Origin: Chondrus crispus
Taxonomy: Eukaryota > Rhodophyta > Florideophyceae > Gigartinales > Gigartinaceae
Assembly (NCBI RefSeq): GCF_000350225.1
Contig: NW_005178811.1
Coordinates: 186,001 to 250,000 of the forward strand
Direction of reading: 5' to 3'
Length of the DNA: 64,000 bases
Below are positions 32,802 to 43,924 of the stretch, piece by piece (position 1 is the stretch's first letter; every line of letters begins with the position of its first letter). The notes under the pieces are model-generated. The model had not been told where the DNA came from. It worked only from the letters and a program-made list of their open reading frames with translations, and made no database searches. The position numbers and the translations under genes were made by a program.

Positions 32802-34880
32802 CTAGTTTTTCGGAGGTGCGGTCTTACCGCTAGGGGGGCTTAACTTCTCCGAAGCGGAAGAAGACTTCGACGGCAAGACGGATGCGATCAGCAGATTCGC
32901 CTCGAAACTGAGGAGGGCTACAGCGCGCAAGTACGCGTCTGCCGGAACACGGGCCTTCTGTGCCGCCGTGAGCTTCTCAAAATTATGAGGGACGAGCGAC
33001 ACATCGCGCACCTTCATGCTACAGTCGGGGTTAATATGATCCCCGACTTTGTAGCATGTGTAGTAGATGATTTGCGGGGAAGTTGTCTTCATGTCCCGGG
33101 TTCCCTCTCGACCGGCCCAACCGGGGTACTTCTCGCGCGGTCTCGGAAGCCGGGGCGGGTCCTTGTAGGTCGGCCGCCGCTCTCCGTAGAACAATGAATC
33201 CTTGTCGTAGAATGAGGATCCGTCGGTGGGGAATGACGGTGACCGAGCTGCGGCGGCGAAGGGCTCGTCATTGGCGATGAAGTTCTCGACGTCCACGCCG
33301 GTATGATAGCTCGGGGTCATACCCGCTGTTGTCGATGAGGGCATACTGTCTGCCATCGCCAACACTTGCTTGGCGTCAGGTCTCGCAAAGTCGACGCGTC
33401 TTCTTCCGCCAGCCGCCTGCACGCGGTAGGCCGCCCCTTGAGCGCGGGCTTCGGCGACCGTGTCCTCGAATGAGGATCAGGGGCGATTCTCCCTTGCTTG
33501 GAGCACCAACGGCTTGATCGCTGGAAGGACGCCCTCTATGAACAAGGTAGTGCGTTCATAGGGGGAATGGATGTCCCCACACCGCGCGAGGGCGGTTAAC
33601 ATACGAGTCGCATACTCGGTCTCAACTTCGCCCGGTTTTTGTCGTAAATCCGGGACCACAGAGATCGCTTGCTCGATCTGGGTATTCGTAGCATACGTAA
33701 GAAGCAACCAGTTCACGGCTGCTGGCCACGATGCAATCCCTTGATTGCGTCGGAAATATCCTCGATGGGATTCATACGCCTCCTTCGCCGGCGGGTTGAG
33801 AAGATGCGGCAAGGACATGAGAGCCATTGCCTCCGACATTTCTGCGTTGTCGAAATTCTCCTTACATCTAGCCAAAAAGCTGATGACTTTGATCGGGTCG
33901 GACCCGTTAAACTTGTACTCTCCCATTACGACGAGAAGATATTTCACGCGCTTACGCGTCGTGGCGTACACCTTTGCATCGACGGTGGGGTCGGCATTCA
34001 CGAGACGGTAAGCTCGATAATTACACGCGCCTCGGAAGCGGTGGTTGGTCGGTTTCCACACCGTGACACCCTTCGCCTTAGGGCCGAAGGTCGGTTGTGG
34101 TACCGTGAATGCCTCGGCTTCGGAGTCCGAATCGGAGTCGGATTGTGAAGCTGAGGGCGGGGATCTCCCCGAGTAACCGCAGAAATCCTTCCGTTCAGGT
34201 CGGCTTCCGTGGCCGGACTTGTGACGGTGGCCTTCGGTCTTGACCTTCTTGTCGCAAGAAGATCTTGGGGACGGGCCTCGGGCGGCCGCTAGGTCCGGGA
34301 TAAAATCTCGTTGTCCCTCCATCGTCAGGGGATCGGGGAACGGGATCTCGGCGGCCGTGAGAGCCGATTTCGTGACGTCGACGAACAGTAGATTTTCGTC
34401 CAACGGTTGTAACGCATGTAACTGCGGGTTAGGTCTTGGCTTCGACGCGGTCGACTCGTCTTGTCTAGCTGGGACGGGTCGTGTTTGCGCCGATTCCAGG
34501 GCGAGGTTACGCCGACGGAGGTCGTTGACTTCCTGCGTCAGGCAATCTACTTCCTCCCGTAAAGGAAGGAGCGTCTTGTCGACGGTGGACCCGATGTCCT
34601 TCTACCACGCTCGCGTGAGAACACCTTTTAGTGCGGCGAGGGGATCACGTCCCTGTTGGGACTGTACCTCCGCGTGAGCGGCGATCTTACCAGCAACAAG
34701 GCTGTCCAACATCTCGCGTATCTTAGCGGTGTGCGAGTTGAGTTTCTCCTCGATTAAGTTGAGAGAGAACCTCTCCGCTTCACGGAGGCCTTCGCGGCGG
34801 TTCCCCGAGATCCACGACGCGACGGGCGCTGGGACGTCTCTCGGACGAGTGTCATGGGACGACTCGGAGCCGGTCACCAT
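32802..34880 (-). pseudogene. gag of element B with TAG and TGA in frame
   Basis: From ATG 34880 (MVTGSESSHDTRP) a single frame runs to 32802, broken only by TAG (34604-34602) and TGA (33479-33477). The N-terminus is coiled-coil-like (LREEVDCLTQEVNDLRRRN). The capsid-like core (YRAYRLVNADPT, YKFNGSDPIKVISFLARCK, WPAAVNWLLLTYATNTQIEQ) aligns with gag of A and C. A degenerate zinc knuckle, YYTCYKVGDHINPDC, lacks the second Cys and has altered spacing. With only two stops in about 690 codons, this is the least damaged gag of the three. Confidence 0.87.
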
Positions 34881-34991
34881 GGCGAATACACATACGATCA
34901 GTTTGTGAGGGAAAGGCGCAGGGAGGAGAGATAGAAAGGTAAAGTAGGTCAGGGAAGAAAGAGGACACTCGGATGCCCGAGAGTATCGACT

Positions 34992-35011
34992 GTTTCTAGG
35001 TCGGGAGACCA
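34992..35011 (-). other. primer-binding site of element B
   Basis: Read on the minus strand, TGGTCTCCCGACCTAGAAAC begins three bases after the 5' LTR. Its first 18 bases equal the site of element A. Confidence 0.75.
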
Positions 35012-35014
35012 AAA

Positions 35015-35662
35015 TGTCGTGCACTACAGCCACGTGTGGCGGCTGTAGGCAGAGCGACGCGCGTTCAGACGAGTAAGGATATTTAGGAGACCACCCGGTG
35101 GATGACCGGAACCGGGATCCGGGCGTGGCTTGCGCGGTAGAAAAGTAGCAAGGTAGTCAGCAATACAAGGGGTGGAATTAAGAGAAAAACAGAGCTAGCA
35201 GAACAGACAGCACAGTAATTAACGTAGGTCTCGCGCGAGGTGATCGACGCGCGCGGGGAAGGCAGTTGGGATTCCGGGGGGTGTAGATGGCTCGGTCGGT
35301 ATGGGCGAGCCAGTACCGAGTCGAGGCTACAACCTGGAATCCAGAAACAAAGGTAAAAGACCCGAGGCTTCGTGCCTCTTTACTTCGATAATCGGGTTGA
35401 CTATATAGTCCCCTGTCGCCGTAATGGCGAAGCTAAATTATACTGTAAATTAGAATAACTAGGAAATAACAGGTCTAGCCCCGAGGGGACCAAGTACAGC
35501 CCCCATAGGCCCTCGGGGTTGCGGAGGGATTACACGTGTCCACGGGGAGGTCTGGTAGAGCGGCAGGGGAGTCCACGTGTACCCGTGGTACACGTGGTGG
35601 CGGCGAGCGCGATTTTGGCGAGATTAGGATAGCTGTCCCGGTACCGAGTACAGTGCACTACA
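35015..35662 (-). repeat. 5' LTR of element B (648 bp)
   Basis: The same length and body as 24129-24776, with the same G-box inverted pair near 35575-35600. The GTCTC target duplication follows at 35663-35667. Confidence 0.95.
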
Positions 35663-35667
35663 GTCTC

Positions 35668-38600
35668 CGTCTTCTCCTCTCCCCGCTATCCGCCAAAACA
35701 TTGATTTCCCCGTCGAGTTATGTACACAGTACTGTGTTTTCCGACGGAGGACGTCCATAAATGAAAGACGGGACTACTGGGTGCGTCGCGTTGGGGCCCT
35801 TAGGTCACGTAGAATTGGTGGTGAACTTCTTTTTCCCCTTTCCGTATTGATACGGCGTATCAAAAACGCCGTGGGCGTGTTGCGGGGTTATCCTGCGTGA
35901 TTGCAGTCTCAATTCGTCCTAGTCATCGTAAAAACGTGGCGTGGAGGTGCAAAGAGAATTGGTCGTTGAAAAGCTCCTCTTTTGTCCGTCCCGCGGTCAA
36001 CACGGTCGCGGATCATGCGGCACTGTCTTGATTCGTCGTCTCGCTCCTTCCTCATGCCAGTCTATCTCCTCCCTATTGAATTGTTTTCTGCAACCCACAT
36101 CTTCGATGTGGAACGAGAGATTCTCTCGTTCCCAAGAATTATCTCAACATATTAAAAAGGTAGGATATTCTGTTCCCTTATCGCATGGATCGTGTACGTC
36201 TGTCGACCTACCCGTCGGCAATTGTACAAACTTCTCCGGCTGGTGTTCTTTCCTCACAGCATCCGTCCCATTGGAGAGAGAGACCGTAACACATTTTGTG
36301 TTTGCACATGGGGCATGGGGCCTGGTCTTTGTGATGCAAGAAAAATAAGGGTCGTCTTGGAACATGCTTGACCCATCCGGTCGCACCCGGTTCGGCTAAT
36401 TATTTCCGCGACCGAGCTCTACTGTACCTTCCATGTGGTTTCGGACAACGTCGATGCTCCTAATTGCTTCCGTCGGTTGCACTCTTCTTGTAGACATCTG
36501 CTGCACGTGTCTCCGCTCTTTCTTCATTGACTCCCTATGGCGATATTCTTCCGAGCTAATCACCACGAGTACCCAATTCCTTCGTAGCAGCTGCCCCGTC
36601 TGCGATCATCATCGGGGAAGTGATGTCGCGTCTCTCTCCCTGTTCGGTTCTTCCCGCACCAACTTCTGCCTTGTGACTATCGCGCTTCGCGTCTCTGTCC
36701 GGGTGATGCTGCACCAAATTCTCACTACCAGTGAGGTCCACCTTCGAAGTTCTGTCGTCGACAGCTGGCTGCTTGACGTTCTTCTTCTCTTCCCTCGCCT
36801 TTCTCCTTTCACGTGCACACTGTACACTTCCCGGCTGATATAATCTTCCCTTGGTCGAACCGGCCAGGGGTCACTTGTATCTCCCCCTCTTTTTTTGGAC
36901 GAGTTGGCGGCTTCTCACTGTGGGTTCGTGCCCTCGTCACTTACAATACACAAAACAAATAAAAAGGGGGAAAACGAGGTGAAAGGGAAAGGTAATTGGT
37001 CTCGTACTGACCTGAAAACATATTCTGCTTCCCTGGCGGGAGCAGCAAAGGAGTTTTAAAAACCTCACCTCTTCCTCCTCTTTTTGGGGGGCGTCCCTTT
37101 CAATGTAGTTCAACGACTGCGCGGGCGACGGCGTCGCCGTGATAGCAAGCTCGGGTCTCCTGTGTGAGCTCCCCATCGGGGTGCGCTCACCATCGATCAC
37201 TTTCAAGGGAAACTGGGGCGGTGGGGAAGAGAGGTTGTCGAGGTCCTTCCCTCTGGTAATTTGCAAGATCGTCGGATCGGCGCCTGGGGCTTGTGACAAC
37301 AAATGGGTTGTAGACCTCGGCTGCCACTTCCCTTAGTTTTTGTTAATACTTTTGAAGGCGTTTCGGGTGGTGCGCGCGCACCTTCCTCGTGCGTTTGCTA
37401 GCGGGCGCGCGCATTCCTAAGTCAATCGTCATGACTCGTGGCTCCGAGGGGGGGCCTGCGGGTTCCCTCTCTTCGTGTCTCGATGACAGACTAAGTCCTC
37501 ATATGGGTACTCCTGCAGTCGCAGTTCGGTTCCCCCTCTCCCAATTAAATTTGCTTCCCATGCGCTGCCCGCTGGGCTGGTATGGCCTTATTTTTCTTCG
37601 TTCGGGACACGCCTGGCGTGTCGTCAATCTCTGTGGAAGGCAGTCAGCGTACGCAAAATGACATCACACAGCCAATATATACAGGGAAAACGGAGCAACC
37701 AAAAAGAAAAGAAAAAGAAAGCGGGGAGCGGATTCCGTAGCGAACTTAGGACTGCGTCCTTCTTGTAAAAACAATTGTTAGAGTATTCTTGAAGGGCTGT
37801 TGGTCCTCCTCAAACGACGGCGGAGGTTGTTGGCAATGCAGGTGTGTATCGCAACACGAGTGAGCGGCAACGGGTAAAGGTAGATCATATGTCATGTTGA
37901 CAAGGCGTGTACGGTTGAGTGTCCACACATGTTTTGCGAGGCCACCGACTGTCTTCTATGACAAGAATGGTCAACTGGTCTTTGCTGAGGTGAGGACCTC
38001 CCTTCAAGACGAATGTCCCTTTCTTTCTTTAGTCCCCCCCTTGTAGTGAAGTGTGTTTTCAAACAAACGCTTCTCGATCCAGGGAAGTGTGACACCTTCG
38101 ATGGACGCGTGCGTACTTGGGTGTGTGCCATCATTACGGGGTTACGAAAAAACATTGCCTCTTTAGAAAACCCTCTAGCTCAACGAGCGTTTTCCCCTTC
38201 TTCTTTCGATCCTTTCCGACACACTAGGGGTGTGTCCTGCGTCAGCTCTGCGTCCTAAATGCTGGTTTGGTATTAATTATACTCTTTTCGACGAAGTTTG
38301 ATGCTGTTCGTGTACAGGTTGTGTCATTGAAACTGACATCGTCGGTGTAATTCCCATGTGAAAGAAGCACGTCCGTAAGGAACACGAGCAATACTCCTTG
38401 GTCGATGTGTATCAACTGTAGTCCTTCGTTGCCCCTTTCTCCCCGAGAATACCAATTTTCGCGTATGCGAAATGAGGGGTCCTTTGGATTGACGCTCCCG
38501 ACGGGATTTGCCGTCGTATCAATCTGTAGTTGCGCACCATCTTCTTTGGTGCTCCTGACGGGGGCAATTTCCTTCTCCTCCTCGTCCGTCTATCGACTTG

Positions 38601-39371
38601 CCTTGGGGTCTTGTTGATCAAAGTCCGCGATACGCGGTCGCGTCGCCAGAGTCCTGCGACAACAAAAAGAAATAAAATAAAATGGAATAGATCAAAACAG
38701 AAAACAAGAAAACAAAGGAACAAAGAAAACAAGGGAACGGAACGGAGGTTAGGTTAGGTAAGTGTTAAACAGGTCACTCTGGAAAATGGGACTGTGGGTG
38801 AGCGTCGACATCGGTCGCGCAGGGTCTTTCGTAGCAGCGGTCTTTTGACTGTAGTCCATATGGACGGGTCTTCGTGCTCGTTGAGCATGGGCATTGTGTT
38901 AGCAGTGAGTGTGACGATCGGCTTCACGTGAGGTCTGGTGGGGCTTGACCGCGGGGCGACTTAGAATATTTATGTCGCCGACTGTGGCAAGCGACCACCA
39001 CTTCGCGTGTGTACTGCAGCTGCAGTAATTTTTCCTGCTTTTTGATTATAATTTCGCAGCATGGCTGGAATTTGAGCTTTGCCTTGCGTCGCTCGTTCAG
39101 CAGTTTGTTGTCGACACGCTTATTTTTTTTGATTACCTCATACCCCACGCGGGGGGACCGCCTGTTCGAAACGTCATTTCTCGTGCCTACTGCGGTGAGG
39201 CGTGTTCGTGTTTTCCGGAAGGTTCAATGCCTCATCCAAGGATATGGTTTCGTTTCTCTGCCTTTTCCTCCTTTCCTTCAAACTCCTTATTTGCGAACGT
39301 CGTAGATGCGTTCCTTCCTCGAAGTTCGGACCTCTCTGTTGTTTCTAACCTTCTAACTCTGTTTAAGATGG
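35668..39371. other. element C internal spacer, 3.7 kb, no gene recognised
   Basis: This lies between the end of pol C and the B insertion. Short frames exist on both strands (for example 36433-36843 plus), but none resembles a known domain. It includes purine/A-rich runs near 37685-37730 and 38655-38745 and a PPT-like purine stretch. It may hold a decayed third gene or be structural spacer; the corresponding part of B is only about 1.3 kb. Confidence 0.4.
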
Positions 39372-42300
39372 CTATCCCGGTTGTGCGTACGACGCTTGCG
39401 CGGGTAAGGGTAGCCTTTTCCTTCGGAAATATGTGACTATGGCGCTGCGGGGGATTTGCTCAATAGGTTCCCACGTTGCGTCCTCGATGGTATACCCATA
39501 CCCTCTCACTTTGAGAATTAGTTTGTCCTCGTTGTAGCCGTGGTCCACGATCTTGTCGATCACATACTCCTGACTCTCGGCTCCTTCTTCCTGCGTGTCC
39601 AACTGTCCTTCCCCCTTCCGAAGAGCAAGCGACTCATCCTCATCCTGCTCTTCCGAACCTCCTATCTCTTGTAGATCGGGCGAGATGTGCGCAGCTTCCT
39701 GATTTACCATTATTTTTCGCTTGCGCGGCGGCTCCTCCTCGTTCCCCTTCTCGATTGAGGAACTGTCGCGCTTGTCGTAGCCCGACTATCGGCGTGTAGT
39801 CCATGGGACTAGGGGCTAATTCGACTCTATCTCGCGACACGAGCTCTTCTTGGTCGTCGACGGCAATGACGACCGTATTCTCAGTTGACTCCTTCACTTG
39901 ATATGGACCCGTAGCCACTTGAGCCAAGTTATGTTTCGGCTCGGTGGCCGTGCTTTGCTCTTTCCGAAAGAATACGTATGATCCTGAAGGGATGTCATAC
40001 CTCGGTTTGCGGAGCCGTGCGTCAAAGTTTCGCTTGTAGCGTGCTTGTTCTTTTCGCAAGCTCTTATCAGCGCCTTTCATCAGGCTTTCCAACCACGACT
40101 GCCATTTCAGGTAGTACGCTCGATTCGAGCCAAATCCTTCTAAACTTGTCTGTGCTTGTAACGCAATGCTTCTCGGCGCCCGAGCTAACACCAGCTCAAA
40201 GGGCGCGATGTTCGTAGTTCGATGAACTTGTGAGTTGTATGCGAACGTCACAGCGTCGCTAAATAGGTCCCAGTCCTTGGGATGCTCTCCAACATATTTT
40301 CGCAACGCGGAAGTCAGTGTGCGGTTAAACCTCTCAACTTGGCCGTTGGCTTGCGGGTGGTACGTAGTCGTGAACACATTGCGTATGCCGAGAATTCGGC
40401 AGACATTCTGAAAGAACCGGGCCGTGAACTGTGGTCCATTGTCGGACAGCTGCATGACCTGCGGTCCGTACACGAATACCCAATGGTGAACGAAGGCTTG
40501 TGCGATGTGCGCAGCTAATATCTTCTTCAACGGTACGGTTCATACCAGTTTCGAGTATCGATCGCTGATCACGAGAATATACCGATTTCCTCGTTTAGTT
40601 GTAATTAGCTCGCCGAGGATGTCGATGGCGACAAACTCCAGCGGAGCTTTGGGCGTGAACAGCTTCATTTCCTTCGTGTTTCTTCTTAACTTCACCCTTT
40701 CCCGCGCACATGCGGCGCAATTCTTCGCGACTGCGTAGCAGTCTAGGGCCATCGTAGGCCAATAAAAACATCTTCTCAATGTCTTGTAAAGTTTCCTGCC
40801 TCCAGGATGTCCTGCCAATTTTGCGTAATGGCTTAACCCAAGGACGCGGTCTCTTAAAGATTGTGGTATTACCACTTGTACAAACTCCGCCGCGGTACTG
40901 CATAGAGTTCCTTCGAGTTCCTCGGTCTCCATGCTGAACGTTCTCACCTTTCCGGCGTCCATTTCTTCCTTGATGCGGTTGCAGAAGGGGTAGAAAGCTT
41001 GCTCGCGAATGAGCTCCTCCGGAGTGACAGCTTGGAATTGATCCGGGCGATCAGAGGCGGTCCCCCCCTCAAGAGCGAGGATGTCGTCTAACGCGTCAAA
41101 ACTGTCCTCGTCCCCCACTGTACCCTCGGCCGGTTCGGCCATAAAGCATGGGATTTCGTCGTCGATTTCGTCGACGGTTTCTCCTGCGGTCCGTAATCTT
41201 GACAGGGCATCAGCTTGACTATTCGCCTTGCCCTTCTTGTACTTGATTTCGAAATCAAATTCCGAGAGGCGGAGCCTCCATCGGATTAATCTCCCGCTGG
41301 GGTCGGTTACGTTCATCAAACACCTCAATGAGGCATGGTCGGTATGCACAATGAAGTGCTCGCCATATAAATATGGTCTTAAAGTCTGTACGGCCCAAAT
41401 TACCGCTAGACATTCTTTTTCTGATACAGAATAGTTTCTCTCGGCTGCCGCTAACGTTCTTGAAAAGAACCCGATGGGTTTACGTTGCGCATCCGGATGC
41501 GTTTGAAATAATGCAGCGCCGATTTGATAGTCGCTTGCATCGGTGTCTACCGAGTGTGGTAGGTCCTGCTTCGGCAGCGCCAACACCGGCGGTGCCAAAA
41601 TGTCGTCCGTGAGCTTATGAAAAGCGTTTTCGCACGGTACGTCGAATCTTTCCAACTAGACCGGTTGTCCCTTCTTCAATAGTTGATTGAGCGGATGTGC
41701 GATTTTGGCGTAATGTGGGACAAACAGACGGTACACATTACAAAGTCCCAAGAAGCTTCTGAGCTGGGTCTGCGTTTGAGAGTACCTCACTTGTTCCAAC
41801 GCCGCGATGCGAGCGGCATCAACCTCCAATGTACCTGGCCGAACGACATGGCCCAGGTACTTGATCTTTTCGACGAAAAATGCGCACTTGCGAAGCTTGA
41901 GCTTCACACCTGCCTTCTCCAATACAGACAGTATTTCATCAACATGAACAATATGTTCTTCCCAAGACTTGCTGAAGATGATGATATCATCCAAATACAC
42001 CAGACTCGACTTCCATCGGAACGGAGTGAGCAGTATATCCATGGCTCTCTGAAACGTCGCTGGCGCGTTAGTTAGCCCGAAGGGCATTCTTGAGAAGCGA
42101 TACAGTCCTGAGTGACACGAAAATGCGGTCTTGTCGCGGTCGCACTCAGGGATAGGCATCTGCCAATATCCCGAAATCGCGTCCAACGCGGAGAAACCCT
42201 TGGTGTCACCAAGCGAGTCCAGACACTCATCCATGCGCGGTAAAGGGTACGTGTCCTTCACCGTTACCGCGTTTAACCTGCAGTAGTCTACGCAAAAGCG

Positions 42301-43912
42301 CATCGATCCGTCCGGCTTGGGAACTAATAAAACAGGCGACGCCCATTCTGACTGCGCCGGTTCGATGACTCCTGCTTCTAACATCTTCTATACTTCTGCG
42401 TCCTCGACCTCCCGAGCCCTTGGACCGGCTCGATAGGGAGCTTGTGCGATGGGCCTGGTCTCCGGGACCAGCTCGATCCGGTGAACCGTGGTATTGATTT
42501 CATCAAGGGTCCCATCCCACATCTTAGAGTACTTCTTCAACATCCGTCGGAACCGCTCGCGCAGCCGTTCCGGTACGTGGCTCAGGTCGAGGTTCTCCAC
42601 GTCCGGGGGTGGGGGCTCAATCCGCTGCTCCGGCTTCGACGATGCCGTCGCAGAGAGCCCACTCGACCGTTCTTCTGGCTGGTCCTGGCGCGCTTGCTCC
42701 GACGGTTCGCATCTTGTCTCGCCCTTAGGCGTCTTGGTGGAATTAGGAAAATTTTCCTTCTTCCTTTCTTGAATTCCGAGAACTTCACCAATGGTGGTTT
42801 TGCTCTCGAGCACGGCCGTCGGGTGCGGTAATAATTATGCCACCACATGGCCTTTTTGTACCCTGGCAGGGTACGTCCTAAAATTCGCAACGAGTAAACG
42901 AAATGGCCTGTCCGGCCCAACCTGAACGACATCATTCGTACACGTCAACCCGTGCCTTTCGTACAACGACGAGTACGGCTGAACCACCACTAAGCTCGCC
43001 CTCTTCGAGGTGCATTCCACGACGCGTTGCGTTCCTGGCTCGATAGTCGTGGCTCTTGCCACTTTTACCTTAGGGGAAATTCGCTCCTCCTTTCCATCAT
43101 CTCGTCCTCCCCCGGGACGAGATTCTTCTTCCGTTTTCTCGTCGAGAACCGCCTAATTATCGGAACCTCCGAGAAATCCGCCAACTCAACCGTTTTCCTC
43201 CTTGGATAAATTGCTTCCACAAATCGGTCACAGTGTCGGGGCCTAGAATTAGCGGGACTGCTAGTTTTTCGCATACAATAAACTCGGCTGCGGCCACAAA
43301 TCTCCCAAGCCTCACAGGCATGTTAATTGTGCCGAGAGTCCGGAGTGGCCTATTGTTCGCGTCGCCAATGTCTTGGGTCGGTCCGTAGGACACCAACATT
43401 TCCATTCCTGCCAGAAGTTCCAACCTTCGAACCAAATTCGGTCCGGCACCTGTGTCCAACACGGACAACACTCGACTCATCAATCCGAACGTTGGTCCAA
43501 TATCCGCGTAAACTTTGTAGTTTTTTCGCGCGAGGACCAAGATCTTTTCAGGACATTCTTGTCGCTTAACCCTGTACCAGGGCCTACGAATTTGATCCAT
43601 CGGACGATCCTTGTCTCGACTTAGAATTTTCTTGACAACAGTCGGCTCCTTCGGCTTACCCCCTATTTCAACTACCTCCTCGTCGAGGCCTTTTCTTCTT
43701 GCTAGAGACGGGGAACGGGACTGAGTCCCGGATGCAGTACGTTGAACCTGCGCCTCTCGTGACTCCGTCGAGATTCCCGTCTCTAGTTTTCCTGCGGCGG
43801 CGGGTTCCTTCTCACGTCCGACGACGTGGGCCCCGCGGCGAGCCCTCGGAAGGGTTGGTTCGACCTCGGCGTTGAAGCACTCGTCGTGCTCGCCGTCTGC
43901 GAATCGAACCAA
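39372..43912 (-). pseudogene. pol of element C: PR-RT-RNaseH-integrase-chromodomain, broken
   Basis: Protease: SVLDTGAGPNLVRRLE and VPLILG, then one-base shifts near 43215 and 43070. A TAA (42837-42835) precedes the RT linker. RT: TAG (42390-42388) just before KMLEAGVIEPAQSEWASP, then SGYWQMPIPECD and YLDDIIIFSKSWEEH. TAG (41658-41656) comes before RNase H (DTDASDYQIGAALFQ, HTDHASLRCLM). Integrase: HYAKLAGHPGGRKLYKTLRR with C-x2-C in CAACA, IDILGEL, then TGA (40542-40540) after DRYSKLV, then SDNGPQF and NGQVERFNRT. After a shift near 39700 the chromodomain (YVIDKIVDHGYN, VRGYGYTIEDATWEPI) ends at 39372. Most stops fall where A or B has Gln, Arg or Leu codons. All catalytic motifs remain visible. 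Confidence 0.92.
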
Positions 43913-43924
43913 TTCTTGACCTTC

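Larger units (their letters stand above)
24129..35662 (-). mobile_element. Ty3/gypsy chromodomain LTR retrotransposon B, innermost insertion
   Basis: Two 648-bp LTRs (24129-24776 and 35015-35662) are flanked by a perfect GTCTC duplication (24124-24128 and 35663-35667). Sense is the minus strand. Total 11,534 bp, with gag, pol and an antisense ORF of 458 codons next to the 3' LTR. It sits inside element C. Confidence 0.96.
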
